64,000 bases of DNA from Emcibacter sp048269205 (GCF_048269205.1 NZ_JBLXJC010000001.1:248001-312000); one strand, 5' to 3'; numbered from the stretch's first letter, positions 18,013-28,006 are shown. Program-made: numbers and translations. The notes: generated by a model not told the origin, from the letters alone.

Positions 18013-18047
18013 AAAAAGAGCCTGTCTTAATTCAGGCTCTTTTTTTA
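18013..18047 (+). terminator. terminator after carD
   Basis: AAGAGCCTG (18016-18024) pairs with CAGGCTCTT (18033-18041), with A-rich and T-rich flanks. Confidence 0.92.
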
Positions 18048-18130
18048 TCTAGCCTGTTATCTTAAAGTGGGTTTGCCGGCGGCGATTTCTTCACCTGCTG
18101 CCGGGACCAGAAAAAGGGACCTAGACTTTG

Positions 18131-18958
18131 ATGAGCGGAACAGACCTGTCTGCCATGGATCCGGAAAGATACGGATGTTTTGACAATGTGCAACGTATAT
18201 GGGCGATTGGCGCTATTCACGGACAGGCAGGGCGGCTCAGGGAACTTCATCATCTTCTGCTGGAACGGCTGTACAAGAAAGACAAGCTGGTTTATCTCGG
18301 CAACTATTTCGGCAGCAATGACGGAAATCTGGAAACCATTGATGAACTTCTGAAAAGCCGTCGGGAAATCATGTCCATGCCGTCTGTCTATATGCCGGAG
18401 GATTTTGTCTATCTGCGTGGCGCCAGGGAAGAAATGTTCTCCAAACTGCTGCAGCTGCAGTTCGCGCCCAATCCGGGAGAGGTCATGGACTGGCTTCTTG
18501 ATCACGGCCTAGGCCCGGTGATCGAGGCCTATGGAACAAAGGCCCATGTGGCCCGGGCCATTTCCCGGGAAGGGACACTGTCCATTACCAGGTGGACCAA
18601 TGGCCTGCGCCGGGAAGTTCACAAGCATCCGGGGCATGGTGATCTTCTCAAGCACTTGAGAAGGGCCGCTTTCAGCCGGGACGGAAAACTTCTTTTTGTC
18701 CATGCTTCCGTGGATGTCTCGCGTCCGCTGGATATGCAGAAAGACCAGTTCTGGTGGGATAACGGCAGGTTTGATGAAATCGACCGGCCTTTTTCCGGCT
18801 TTACAAAGGTGGTTCGCGGCTATGACCATTCAAATGGCGGCCTTTCCCTGGACAACCCCCATTGCGCAACTGTGGACAGCGGATGCGGGCGCGGGGGCGA
18901 CTTGTCGGCAGTCTGTTTTTCCCCGGAGGGAGAAGTCCTCGACCAGATCACCGTCTGA
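18131..18958 (+). CDS. calcineurin-like phosphatase-fold protein with degraded metal motifs
   Basis: A 275-residue protein whose layout follows PPP-type serine/threonine phosphatases, but the metal ligands are changed. GDxHG reads GAIHG (27-31), GDxVDRG reads GNYFGSN (57-63), and GNHE reads GARE (97-100). A later histidine survives in FVHAS. The ATG at 18131 is taken in place of the TTG directly before it. It lies between the CarD terminator and the RND operon and appears to be a single-gene unit. The coding frame is intact, so a binding or regulatory role without catalysis is likely. Confidence 0.75.
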   Translation: MSGTDLSAMDPERYGCFDNVQRIWAIGAIHGQAGRLRELHHLLLERLYKKDKLVYLGNYFGSNDGNLETIDELLKSRREIMSMPSVYMPEDFVYLRGAREEMFSKLLQLQFAPNPGEVMDWLLDHGLGPVIEAYGTKAHVARAISREGTLSITRWTNGLRREVHKHPGHGDLLKHLRRAAFSRDGKLLFVHASVDVSRPLDMQKDQFWWDNGRFDEIDRPFSGFTKVVRGYDHSNGGLSLDNPHCATVDSGCGRGGDLSAVCFSPEGEVLDQITV

Positions 18959-19158
18959 CAGAGGCGACGATCGTCTTTATCCTGCTGCAGTGCGACAAAA
19001 TCACATAATTTTGAGACCAAATGCCTTGACCGCTATCGCCATGCAGCATTTTCTTTGCTATCATCGCTTTCGGAAGATATCAGTTATTTTTAACTGAATT
19101 CGGGTCTGTACCGGACAATACAAAATAATAATCCTGACAGATCCTAGGAATTGTGTGG

Positions 19159-20592
19159 ATGAACAGAATTTCCTTGTTGGTGTGTGCTGTTTCGGCTACG
19201 GCGTTGACAGCCTGCACAAGTATACCGGTCGCTGACCGGGATCTTCCGGGACCTGAAACTGCCGCTTCTTGGCAGGCTTCATCTGATAACGAAGGTATGG
19301 TGCGGGACGGTTGGCTTGACGAGCTGCAAATGCCCGAACTGCTGCAATTTGTTGATCAGGTTCTGGCTGACAATCCCGATTACAGAAGCAGGTCCCTTTT
19401 GATGAAAGCGGCCGGCTATGATCGCGGTGTTGCGAGAGCAGATCTCCTGCCGTCCCTTTCCGGGGGAATTTCCGCCCAGCGTCAGCACACCAGCAACCCC
19501 TCCGTGACGACCAATTCCCTGTCTCTTGGCCTGGACGCCAGTTGGGAGCTTGATGTCTGGGGCCGACTGAGCACCCGGGAAAAAGCCGCCGCTGCAGATT
19601 ATGCCGTCGCCAGATATGATCTGGAAGGCGCCCGTCTGTCGCTTGCCGCCCAGGTGGCCCAGGGCTGGTTCCAGGCGCTGGAGGCGGAACAGCAGTATGC
19701 CCTGGCTCGGCGGACAGTGGAAAGTTACGAGAGGTCCGAGCGGATCATTCGCAACCGGTTCAACCGGGGTCTCAGCAGTGGTCTGGATCTGCGACTGGCG
19801 CTCAGCAATCTGGAGGCCGCCCGGGCCTCACTGAGTGATCGCCGGGACCAGCTTGATGGGGCCCGCCGCTCGCTTGAGGTGCTTGCCGGACGTTATCCGT
19901 CGGCAAGCCTCAGGGCTGCCGGGGGTCTTCCCGACCAACTTTCCGAGGTGCCGGCCGGACTTCCGGCAGACCTTCTGGAGCGTCGCCCGGACCTGCAGGC
20001 CGCCAAGCAGCGTCTCTATGCGGCCGGTTACAGGTCCCAGCAGGCGGGCAAGGCATTGTTGCCGTCCTTTTCCCTGACGGGATCTGCCGGGAATGCGTCT
20101 GATAACTTCAGCGATCTGCTGAAATTTGATAATATTTTCTGGAATCTGATCGGCAACATCACCCAGCCTGTCTTTCAGGGCGGTCGGCTGTTGAATACCG
20201 CCAGAGCCCAGGAAGCACGGTTTGAGGCACAGAAAGAGCAATTCGCTCAGACATTGTTACAGGCTTTCAGGGAGGTTGAGGACGGATTGTCCACGGATCG
20301 CTCCCTGCATGAACAGGTCCGGCACACGGCAAAGGCTGCCGAAGCGGCCGTCTCTGCGGAAGAGGTGGCTCTGGACCAGTATGCCCGCGGGCTGATCAAT
20401 GTGACCACCCTGCTGGATTCACAACGTCAGGCCCTTGCCCAGCAGAGCCAGCTTTTGCTGGTCAAAAGATTAAGAATAAACAACAGAATAAGACTTCACC
20501 TGGCCCTGGGTGGGGATTTTACACAACCGGAAGATCATCAGGCAACAAATAGCAACCAGCTAACTGCATATAAGAGTGAAGGGGATTTGTAA
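19159..20592 (+). CDS. RND efflux outer-membrane lipoprotein, NodT/OprM family
   Basis: A TolC-like outer-membrane channel of 477 residues. The signal peptide ends in a lipobox (LTAC, about 17-20). Two repeated outer-membrane-factor domains follow, and LERRPDLQAAKQRLYAAGYRS marks the second. The ATG at 19159 sits eight bases after AGGAA, which suits it better than the GTG at 19153. It is the first gene of a three-gene operon; its TAA overlaps the next ATG by one base. Confidence 0.92.
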   Translation: MNRISLLVCAVSATALTACTSIPVADRDLPGPETAASWQASSDNEGMVRDGWLDELQMPELLQFVDQVLADNPDYRSRSLLMKAAGYDRGVARADLLPSLSGGISAQRQHTSNPSVTTNSLSLGLDASWELDVWGRLSTREKAAAADYAVARYDLEGARLSLAAQVAQGWFQALEAEQQYALARRTVESYERSERIIRNRFNRGLSSGLDLRLALSNLEAARASLSDRRDQLDGARRSLEVLAGRYPSASLRAAGGLPDQLSEVPAGLPADLLERRPDLQAAKQRLYAAGYRSQQAGKALLPSFSLTGSAGNASDNFSDLLKFDNIFWNLIGNITQPVFQGGRLLNTARAQEARFEAQKEQFAQTLLQAFREVEDGLSTDRSLHEQVRHTAKAAEAAVSAEEVALDQYARGLINVTTLLDSQRQALAQQSQLLLVKRLRINNRIRLHLALGGDFTQPEDHQATNSNQLTAYKSEGDL

Positions 20593-21785
20593 TGAAAATC
20601 ATGCGTATATTGTTGCCAATAGCTGTTCTGGTCGGAGGGGTGGTCCTCAGTTGGGGGATTGTTGCCGCCAAGCCGGAACCTGAAAAGAAAGAACATGTGG
20701 TCGAGGCCCGCAAGGTGCGCGTTGTAACGGCCCATGCCCAGCCGACAAGCCTGCTTGTGGAAACCCAGGGAACGGTTATGCCCAGGCAAATGATTGATCT
20801 GGTGCCCCAGGTGGCCGGAAATATCGTCTATGTGTCGGACAAATTTGTTGCCGGCGGTAACTTTGAAAAGGGTGAAACCCTCCTGCGCATAGATCCCCGG
20901 GATTATGAGGCTGCGGTAACCTCTGCCGAGGCCCGGGTCGCGGAAGCCCGTCAGCGCCAGTTGCAGGAACAGCAGGAAGCGGCCCTGGCCAAGGAAGAAT
21001 GGGAAATGCTCGGGCAGGGGGATCCCAGTGATCTGGTGCTGCGCAAACCCCAGTTGGCCGATGCGGAAGCCAAACTGAAGGCGGCAGAGGCCGCCCTCTA
21101 TACCGCCAGGCTCGATCTGGAGCGGACCGAAATAAAAGCTCCTTTCAACGGCCTGTTAACGGAAAAACTGGTGGACTTTGGGCAGTATATCAGCCCGGGC
21201 TCCAGAATGGGCATCTACTATTCCACCGACGTTCTGGAAGTGCGTTTGCCGCTGACCAGCAGGGACCTGGGCAAGTTTAATCTTGTCCAACTGCAAAATG
21301 GCAAGGCGGAACTTACAGCGACCCTTACCGGGACTTTCGCGGACAAAAGCTATACCTGGAAAGGCCGAATTGTACGCTCGGAAGGGGTGATCGACACCAA
21401 AAGCCGGATTCTTTACGTGGTCGCCGAACTGAAGGGCGAAGAAGTCTATTCCATGGAAAACGGACTGCGCATGACCATCGGTCAGTTTGTGGTCGCCCAT
21501 ATCGAGGGGCGCGCCTATGAGAGCGCCTTCCAGTTGCCCCGCCAGGTTCTGCGTCAGGGTGACAGCGTTCTGGTGGTGGACAGCGAAAACAAGCTGCGGA
21601 CCCGCAAAGTGGAAGTGCTGGAAAGCAATCGTGAACATGTGGTGATTGCAAGCGGTCTTGAGGAAGGGGACAAAGTCTGTGTTTCCCAGCTCGGCATCGC
21701 GGTTGACGGTACCCTGGTCGAGGCGGTCCCCGCCGACAAGGGCTCGCTGCTGTCTGCTGTCGATAAAACCGGAGACAAATCATGA
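20592..21785 (+). CDS. RND efflux periplasmic adaptor (membrane fusion protein)
   Basis: A 397-residue adaptor. An N-terminal signal/anchor (about 5-25) precedes a lipoyl-like half (QMIDLVPQVAGNI), a helical hairpin of Glu/Ala/Gln-rich coiled coil (about 105-165), the second lipoyl half (IKAPFNGLLTEKLVDFGQYI) and a beta-barrel with membrane-proximal domain. It bridges the lipoprotein channel and the inner-membrane pump. It overlaps the gene before by one base and the gene after by four. Confidence 0.93.
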   Translation: MKIMRILLPIAVLVGGVVLSWGIVAAKPEPEKKEHVVEARKVRVVTAHAQPTSLLVETQGTVMPRQMIDLVPQVAGNIVYVSDKFVAGGNFEKGETLLRIDPRDYEAAVTSAEARVAEARQRQLQEQQEAALAKEEWEMLGQGDPSDLVLRKPQLADAEAKLKAAEAALYTARLDLERTEIKAPFNGLLTEKLVDFGQYISPGSRMGIYYSTDVLEVRLPLTSRDLGKFNLVQLQNGKAELTATLTGTFADKSYTWKGRIVRSEGVIDTKSRILYVVAELKGEEVYSMENGLRMTIGQFVVAHIEGRAYESAFQLPRQVLRQGDSVLVVDSENKLRTRKVEVLESNREHVVIASGLEEGDKVCVSQLGIAVDGTLVEAVPADKGSLLSAVDKTGDKS

Positions 21786-24700
21786 AAAACATAATCAAGT
21801 GGTTTGTTAATAACCCGGTTGCCACCAACCTGATCATGATCGTAATCCTGATCGGTGGCATGATCGGATACAGCAATGTGGGCAAGATTGCCTTTCCCAC
21901 ATTCGCCATGAACGAAATCTGGGTTTCGGTAAGTTACCTTGGCGCCGGCCCGCGCGAAGTCGAGGAACGCATTCTGGTTCGTGTCGAGGAAGCGGTCTTT
22001 GACCTGCAGGGAATCAAGCGCCTCTACAGTCGTGCCCGGGAAGGGATTGGCCAGGTGCGTATCGAGGTGGAGGACGGTTATGATCCCGACAAGATGCTGA
22101 ACGAGGTCAAGGCCCGGGTGGATGCGATCAATACCCTGCCGACCCTGTCTGAGCGCCCCATTGTCGAGCGGGTTTACGCGGAAAGCGATGTAATCAATAT
22201 CGTCCTCTATGGTGATCTCGGGGAACGAGAGTTGAAGGAACTTGGCCGCGATGTGCGGGACAAGATCGCCCAGATTCCGGGTGCTGCCAAAACCAATCTG
22301 GATGCGGTGCGTGATTATGAAATATCCATCGAGGTTTCAGAACTGGACCTGCAGAAATACGGCCTGACCTTTGATGATGTCTCCAATGCCATTGCGCGCT
22401 CCTCTGTAAATCTGCCGGCAGGCAAGGTGGACAACGAGGCGGGCCAGATCCAGATCATGACTCGCGGCCAGGCTTATGTTCAGGAAGACTTCGAAAATAT
22501 CGTCGTTTTGCGCAACGAAGACGGCACACGGATCCTGTTGAAGGATGTGGCCCGGGTGGTTGACGGATTTACCGACGACCAGTTCCGCGTCGGCTTTAAC
22601 GGCAAGCCAAGTGTGCTGATTTTTGTCCGTACCGAGGGCACACCGGATGTGGTGAAGCTGAGTGGCGAGATTAACAACCTGATTGACGAGGAAATTCGCC
22701 CGAATCTGCCTGAAGGGGTGGAGATAACCAACTGGTTTGATACCTCTGACATGTTTAAAAGCCGTCTCAGTATGCTGATGTGGAATGGAATCACCGGCCT
22801 GATCCTGGTTTTTGTCTGCCTGATGGTTTTTCTGAATATGGAGCTGTCTTTCTGGGTGACCATGGGGATCGCCATTTCTTTCCTTGGGTGCCTGATGCTG
22901 TTGCCGTCAACCGGGGTCAGCCTGACCATGATTTCCCTGTTTGCCTTCATTCTGATCCTGGGTATTGTGGTGGATGACGCCATCATTATCGGGGAAAGCA
23001 TCCACCGGGAAAACCAGCATGGAGTCATCGGTGGGGAAGGGGCTGTTGTCGGGGCTGAAAAAGTAGCCAAACCGGTGATTTTTTCGGCGCTGACGACCAT
23101 GATTGCCTTCCTTCCCATGGCCTTTCTGCCGGGCAATTCGGGGAAGGTGGCTTATGTAATCCCCGTCGTGGTGATTTTATGCCTTAGCTTTTCTATCTTT
23201 GAATCCCTGTTTATTCTGCCGACCCATCTGCGTCATGGGGGGGAAAAGGGACACGGCTTCCTGTCCAAACTGTTTGGCTTGCCGGGCATTCGGGATATTC
23301 GGGAAAAGTCATCGTTTCTGTTTGCAAAAATACAGGACCGAGCAACCAGATTCCTGGACTGGGTTATTTACAAATGGTACCGGCCATTCCTCGACAAGGT
23401 CTTGCGCCGCTGGGGCCTGTCGCTTTGTGTCATCCTTGCCGGCTGTATGGTTATTTTTTCTCTGAATATTGCTGGCTGGGTGAAAAACTCTTTCATGCCC
23501 GATGTGCCAATGGATTTTGTCCAGGCGCGGATCGATTTTCCGGCCGGGTCTCCCTATGACACCATAGACCAGGCGACAATGATTTTGGCAGATGCTGCCC
23601 TCAAAATGAAAGACCAACTGGCTCAGGAATATCCTGACCAGAAGATCATCAAGGATGTCCTGACCTGGACCAGCAACCGTAGCGGCTCTGCCCGGGCTTT
23701 CCTTATTTTGGTACCGGCCGAAGAGCGGGATGTGGATGTGGTGCAGATCACGGATCTCTGGCGTGAACTGACGCCGGTGATACCCGATGCCAAAAATGTC
23801 AATTTTGATTTTTCCGGAAGTGGCAGTAGTGGCGAGCGTCTGGACCTTCTGATCAAATCACGTGATCCGGAACAAATCGAGCAGGCGGCGCTGGCACTGA
23901 AAGAGGCCTATAGCAGCTACAACGGGCTTTATAATATCACCGATTCCGGAGATACGGCCCGTATGGAAGCGGTTCTGTCCCTGAAGCCAAGTGCGGAAAA
24001 CCTCGGACTTTCCCTGTCTGATATTGCCCGTCAGGTGCGCCAGGCCTTTTACGGTGATGAAGTTCAGCGAATCCCGCGCGGTCAGGATGATGTAAAAGTG
24101 ATGGTCCGCCTGCCAAAGGAAGACCGCATGTCCTTTGATACCATGAATGACATGCGCATGCGTACAGCCACAGGGAAAGAGGTGCCGTTCGGGTCTGCGG
24201 CTGATGTCAACTACCGGCAGGCCTATACCACCATTGAACGCACCGACCGGATGCGTACGTTGGAGGTGATGGCCAATGTGGACCCGGATGGGGCCAATGC
24301 CAGCGAAATTCTGGCGGATATCGAGGAAAAATATTTCCCCGAATGGAAAACCAAGTTTCCGGCGGTGGAATTCAGCCTCGAAGGCGACCAGAAGGAAGAG
24401 CAGGAGTTCATGCAGTCCCTGATGGCCGGATTTGGCGTTGCACTTCTGGCCATCTATTTCCTGATGGCGGTGGCCTTCAAGTCCTATGTCCAGCCGTTCC
24501 TGATCTTTACCGCGATCCCCTTCGGTTATATGGGGGCCATTATCGGTCATTTGGTCCTGGGAATGGACATCAGCATCTATTCCATTCTCGGGATCGTGGC
24601 GGCCGCTGGTGTGGTGATCAATGATAACCTTGTGCTGCTGGATTATATCCACAAGCTCCGGGATCAGGGGAACAGTGCGCTCAGGGCTATCGAAATTGCG

Positions 24701-24955
24701 GCAGAGGAGCGGTTCCGGCCGATCTTCCTGACCTCGCTGACCACCTTCATCGGTCTGGTGCCGATGATGCTGGAAACCAGCATGCAGGCCCTGTTCCTGG
24801 TGCCGACAGTGGTCTCTCTGGCCTTCGGGGTGGCTTTGTCCTCTATTGCCACCCTGTTCCTGGTGCCGATCCTTTATCTGATCGTGGCCAAGGTGCGGGA
24901 AAAACTCAATTTCCTGCTGGGACGGAAGGAACCGTCAGTCATTGTCGGGGAATAA
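21782..24955 (+). CDS. RND efflux permease, AcrB superfamily
   Basis: A 1057-residue inner-membrane pump with 12 predicted helices and two large periplasmic loops. The TM4 proton-relay pair is present (GIVVDDAIIIGE). The TM10 lysine of AcrB aligns with asparagine in GVVINDNLVLLDY, as in many environmental homologues. PAFT-type start residues (AFPTFAMNEIWVSV) are typical. It completes a tripartite pump with the two genes upstream, and a strong terminator follows. Substrates cannot be told from sequence, and no local regulator is adjacent. Confidence 0.93.
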   Translation: MKNIIKWFVNNPVATNLIMIVILIGGMIGYSNVGKIAFPTFAMNEIWVSVSYLGAGPREVEERILVRVEEAVFDLQGIKRLYSRAREGIGQVRIEVEDGYDPDKMLNEVKARVDAINTLPTLSERPIVERVYAESDVINIVLYGDLGERELKELGRDVRDKIAQIPGAAKTNLDAVRDYEISIEVSELDLQKYGLTFDDVSNAIARSSVNLPAGKVDNEAGQIQIMTRGQAYVQEDFENIVVLRNEDGTRILLKDVARVVDGFTDDQFRVGFNGKPSVLIFVRTEGTPDVVKLSGEINNLIDEEIRPNLPEGVEITNWFDTSDMFKSRLSMLMWNGITGLILVFVCLMVFLNMELSFWVTMGIAISFLGCLMLLPSTGVSLTMISLFAFILILGIVVDDAIIIGESIHRENQHGVIGGEGAVVGAEKVAKPVIFSALTTMIAFLPMAFLPGNSGKVAYVIPVVVILCLSFSIFESLFILPTHLRHGGEKGHGFLSKLFGLPGIRDIREKSSFLFAKIQDRATRFLDWVIYKWYRPFLDKVLRRWGLSLCVILAGCMVIFSLNIAGWVKNSFMPDVPMDFVQARIDFPAGSPYDTIDQATMILADAALKMKDQLAQEYPDQKIIKDVLTWTSNRSGSARAFLILVPAEERDVDVVQITDLWRELTPVIPDAKNVNFDFSGSGSSGERLDLLIKSRDPEQIEQAALALKEAYSSYNGLYNITDSGDTARMEAVLSLKPSAENLGLSLSDIARQVRQAFYGDEVQRIPRGQDDVKVMVRLPKEDRMSFDTMNDMRMRTATGKEVPFGSAADVNYRQAYTTIERTDRMRTLEVMANVDPDGANASEILADIEEKYFPEWKTKFPAVEFSLEGDQKEEQEFMQSLMAGFGVALLAIYFLMAVAFKSYVQPFLIFTAIPFGYMGAIIGHLVLGMDISIYSILGIVAAAGVVINDNLVLLDYIHKLRDQGNSALRAIEIAAEERFRPIFLTSLTTFIGLVPMMLETSMQALFLVPTVVSLAFGVALSSIATLFLVPILYLIVAKVREKLNFLLGRKEPSVIVGE

Positions 24956-24992
24956 TCCAAAAAAACCGTAGAAACTTACCACACAGACTGAT

Positions 24993-25020
24993 GCCGGGAG
25001 AGATTATCTCCCGGCTTTTT
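24993..25020 (+). terminator. terminator after the RND operon
   Basis: GCCGGGAGA (24993-25001) pairs with TCTCCCGGC (25007-25015), followed by five T. Confidence 0.9.
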
Positions 25021-25025
25021 CATGT

Positions 25026-26525
25026 CTACTCGACGATCAGTTTGAGGCGTTGTCCGGCCCTGAGGGTGCTGTTGCGGTCAAGGCCGTTAATGACCAGAAA
25101 ACGTTCCAGCTGATAATCGTCAAAGGCCATATGCCGGGACAGGCCCTGGGCCGTATCACCCGGCTGCACGGTGACGATTTTGATGCGTTTGGCTTTATAT
25201 TTGCCGGCCTCGTTCTGGCTCAGCTTGCGGAAGCTATAGGCCATCTGCTGCAGGCCGGGCTCAAGGGCATTGACATTATTCTGGGGCACAATCATCAGGA
25301 AGTGATAGGCCTGATCCGCAGAATAGCGGATCGCCACCATGCGCACCAGAACCGGCTGGTTGTTAAAGGTGCCGGTGGTGGTGGCGGTCATTCCCGCCAT
25401 GCCGTTGATGGTCATTTCCTGCCAGTTCTCCAGCGCGCCGTTTTCACTGATGCTTTTCCAGGCCTCGGTCAGATATTGCTCAAGGCTCTTGCCTTTGGCG
25501 TTGCCCCCGGCAAAGATCACGGCGGATCCCTCGGCGTCACCGCTGCCCCGGGCAACAACAGCACTGGAGCTGTTGGACATGGTGTAATTTTCCGGCACCT
25601 CGAAGGTGAACAGCAGTTTGGGATGCCAGAAGGTACGGCCGCGGATCAGCCCCTGGTCCGGGTTGTCGCCGTATATCATACCGTCAATAACGCTGAGATA
25701 GCGGTCACGGCCGGGATCCCGGCTTCCCTGGCGGATACCGGTTTCTCTTGCCTTTTGCAGCGCCCGGGCGGCCCTGTCTTCCGTATTGGGGTGGGTAGAG
25801 AAAAATTCGGGTGTACGCTCCTCGCCGGCGCGATTGGCGATCAGGTCGGCAAGATCGCTTTGCGCCTTCAGGCTTTCCAGCATGCCGGCGGCCCCATAGG
25901 GATCGACACCGGCCCGGCTGGTATAACGCACCCCAAGCTCATCGGACTGATATTCCTGGTCCCGGCTATAGCTCAACAGATAGAGCTGGGAGCCGTAGGA
26001 GACCATTTCCGCCACCTCCTGGCTGCCGGCCAGTACGCCCACGCCCACGCCCAGGATGCCGGCAAAGACCGACTGATTATACCGCTTGGCCGTATGCCGG
26101 GCGGTGACATGGCCGATCTCATGGCCCAGTACGCTGGCCATTTCCGCCTCGGAATTGAACAGGGCCAGAATGCCGCGGGTCACATAGATATAGCCGCCGG
26201 GCAGGGCAAAGGCATTGACGATGGGACTGTCCAGTACGGTAAAGGTAAACTGAGTGTCCGGCATTTCGGAGACCGCCGCCAGCCTGCCGCCGACGGTGGC
26301 CACATAGCCGCCGATGTTGGGGTCATCATAGACGCCGCCATGTTCGGCCATCACCGAGGGATGGGCCTCGCTCCCGATCTTGGCTTCCTGGCCCGGGCTC
26401 ATGAAAGGCGTGAATTCAGACTTGCCGGTGGCCGGGTTGAGGGTCGTACAGGCGCCGAGGGTGGCGACAAGTGCTCCGCTCACGAGCCATTTTGTTACTG
26501 TATGGGATAATTTTTTCAATGCCAT
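25026..26525 (-). CDS. M48-family metalloprotease lipoprotein with LysM-like C-terminus
   Basis: A 499-residue lipoprotein: a signal peptide with lipobox LGAC (C26), then a gluzincin peptidase domain with HEIGH (135-139) and a downstream glutamate in QSDELG. The end (about 450-498, VQPGDTAQGLSRHMAF to LRAGQRLKLIVE) resembles a LysM fold that would hold peptidoglycan. BepA/LoiP-type proteases look after outer-membrane protein assembly. GGGGAG lies nine bases before the ATG. It is the last gene of a thioesterase-thermonuclease-protease operon with gaps of 18 and 25 bases. Confidence 0.92.
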   Translation of the reverse strand: MALKKLSHTVTKWLVSGALVATLGACTTLNPATGKSEFTPFMSPGQEAKIGSEAHPSVMAEHGGVYDDPNIGGYVATVGGRLAAVSEMPDTQFTFTVLDSPIVNAFALPGGYIYVTRGILALFNSEAEMASVLGHEIGHVTARHTAKRYNQSVFAGILGVGVGVLAGSQEVAEMVSYGSQLYLLSYSRDQEYQSDELGVRYTSRAGVDPYGAAGMLESLKAQSDLADLIANRAGEERTPEFFSTHPNTEDRAARALQKARETGIRQGSRDPGRDRYLSVIDGMIYGDNPDQGLIRGRTFWHPKLLFTFEVPENYTMSNSSSAVVARGSGDAEGSAVIFAGGNAKGKSLEQYLTEAWKSISENGALENWQEMTINGMAGMTATTTGTFNNQPVLVRMVAIRYSADQAYHFLMIVPQNNVNALEPGLQQMAYSFRKLSQNEAGKYKAKRIKIVTVQPGDTAQGLSRHMAFDDYQLERFLVINGLDRNSTLRAGQRLKLIVE

Positions 26526-26550
26526 TTGGATAAACTCCCCTTAAACGGTG

Positions 26551-27336
26551 TCAGTGCCCTCCCTCCGGCTCAACAATCTGGATCTGTTCCGGATGGGTCA
26601 CCTGAATCATGGGACCATTATAATATTTAAGCCAGCCCCGCACATGAATTTTTTTACCCGGTAAATCTGCCAGTTTTATGTCCGCTGTCTGGAACAGCCG
26701 TCGGGCCCTGCCTTCAATGACCAGGGTAAAGTCGGTTTTCCAGTCTTCGCCGAAGTTGATGAAAATGCGCCCGCGCACACTCGCCGTCTCTTTGATCACG
26801 CCCTCGACAATCTGGAAACTGTCGGTGAAGCGTCCGGCTTCCAGATGATGTTTGATGGCATAATAACTTAAGCCCCACATGCCGCGCCGTTTCCGCCGCG
26901 CCTCCTGCTCGATCGCCTGCATGTCACGCACCTGCGTCCGGTTATCGCGGAAACTATAGACCCGGGCCATGCCGGCTTTGAGCATTTCACCCTGTATCCA
27001 GGTGCCGTCAGGCAGGAACAGATGGGCCAGCGCTCTGCCGTACCGATCCGTTTGCAGGCCTCCATAACGGAGCGTAACCTGCTTGTTCAGGGTCAGCTCC
27101 TCCAGTGCCTCTTTGGCTTCTTTGGCAAACGGCCATTCGGTGAACCCTTCCCGGCCCAGCGGCAGCTTCGGCGCCTGCAGGCCCACGAGGCGTACTTGCC
27201 GCCCGTCCTCCAGCCGGAGCGTATCCCCGTCCACCACTTCGGTGACCAGGAACGGCCCCTCGGGTCGGGACAGTGCTTCTGCCTCGGCAAAAACCGGCAG
27301 GATCAGGAGCAGAAGGAAGGGGAGGATCAGTCTCAT
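26551..27336 (-). CDS. secreted thermonuclease (SNase)-family protein
   Basis: A 261-residue protein with a signal peptide (about 1-19). The SNase domain (about 30-160) shows VVDGDTLRLEDGRQVRLVGL and TDRYGRALAHLF, which supply the usual Asp/Arg/Arg residues. The C-terminal 90 residues form a second beta-rich part (GRIFINFGEDWKTDF, GKKIHVRGWLKYYNGP) like an OB-fold. Such proteins cleave nucleic acids outside the cytoplasm. It sits in an operon with the M48 protease. Confidence 0.87.
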   Translation of the reverse strand: MRLILPFLLLLILPVFAEAEALSRPEGPFLVTEVVDGDTLRLEDGRQVRLVGLQAPKLPLGREGFTEWPFAKEAKEALEELTLNKQVTLRYGGLQTDRYGRALAHLFLPDGTWIQGEMLKAGMARVYSFRDNRTQVRDMQAIEQEARRKRRGMWGLSYYAIKHHLEAGRFTDSFQIVEGVIKETASVRGRIFINFGEDWKTDFTLVIEGRARRLFQTADIKLADLPGKKIHVRGWLKYYNGPMIQVTHPEQIQIVEPEGGH

Positions 27337-27354
27337 CGCAAGCGCCAGGGTTTC

Positions 27355-27774
27355 TTATTTTTCTTCCGCCGCCAGCATCTCCCGGGCTTTGGCGGCGATC
27401 TCCTCAGGAAAGGGAACGGCCTTGCGTTTGGTGCGGTCGAGATGGGCGCCGGTGAGCTCGCAACGGGCGGCTTCTTCGCCGCTTTCGGCATCATACATGA
27501 CATGCAGGAACTTGATGGTCTTGTTGTTGATTTCCAGAAATTTTGATTTGATCACCAGCAGGCTGCCGACCATCACCTCCGCCTTGTAGGTGACATTCTG
27601 CTGCAGGGCGGCCATGCCCATGCCGCTCTCCCTGACATAGTCCTGGGTGATCCCGACGGACGAGATAAAATGCCAGGTCGCCTCGTCGAATTTGGCGATA
27701 TACCATTGCACATTCATATGGCCCATATGGTCGAGCTGAGTGGGATAGACGATGCCGCGGTAGGTTTCGATCAT
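27355..27774 (-). CDS. acyl-CoA thioesterase, 4HBT hotdog family
   Basis: A 139-residue single hotdog domain. QLDHMGHMNVQWYIAKFDEATW (about 13-34) contains the catalytic aspartate and the family signature of 4-hydroxybenzoyl-CoA thioesterase-like enzymes. It is the first gene of a minus-strand operon followed by the thermonuclease (18-base gap). The acyl substrate is not predictable. Confidence 0.88.
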   Translation of the reverse strand: MIETYRGIVYPTQLDHMGHMNVQWYIAKFDEATWHFISSVGITQDYVRESGMGMAALQQNVTYKAEVMVGSLLVIKSKFLEINNKTIKFLHVMYDAESGEEAARCELTGAHLDRTKRKAVPFPEEIAAKAREMLAAEEK

Positions 27775-27922
27775 GAGGAAGCTGGCCCTTGTTGTTGTCT
27801 TTTTATCGGTCGGGACAGGATAGACCGGGGGAACGGGGAAATAAAGTATACAGAGGTATCAGCCACAATATGGTTGACTTGCGGCGAGCTTTTCGGCATC
27901 ACTTTATTCACTTTTTGAGGAG

Positions 27923-27999
27923 GGTCCCGTAGCTCAGCAGGATAGAGCACCAGATTCCTAATCTGGGGGTCACAGGTTCGAATCCTGTCGGGATCACCA
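27923..27999 (+). tRNA. tRNA-Arg (anticodon CCT)
   Basis: The 77-base cloverleaf has acceptor GGTCCCG pairing with CGGGATC (one G-U pair), D arm GCTCAGCAGGATAGAGC, anticodon stem CCAGA/TCTGG with loop TTCCTAA (anticodon CCT at 27957-27959), T arm ACAGGTTCGAATCCTGT, and an encoded CCA. Its last 19 bases recur at 28119-28137. Confidence 0.97.
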
Positions 28000-28006
28000 A
28001 AATCAA

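Noticed and set aside
25050..26510. Long open frame (486 codons) opposite the M48 protease gene
   Set aside because: It mirrors the protease codons on the other strand, has no recognisable domain and has a His/Gly/Gln-rich composition typical of antisense frames in this sequence.
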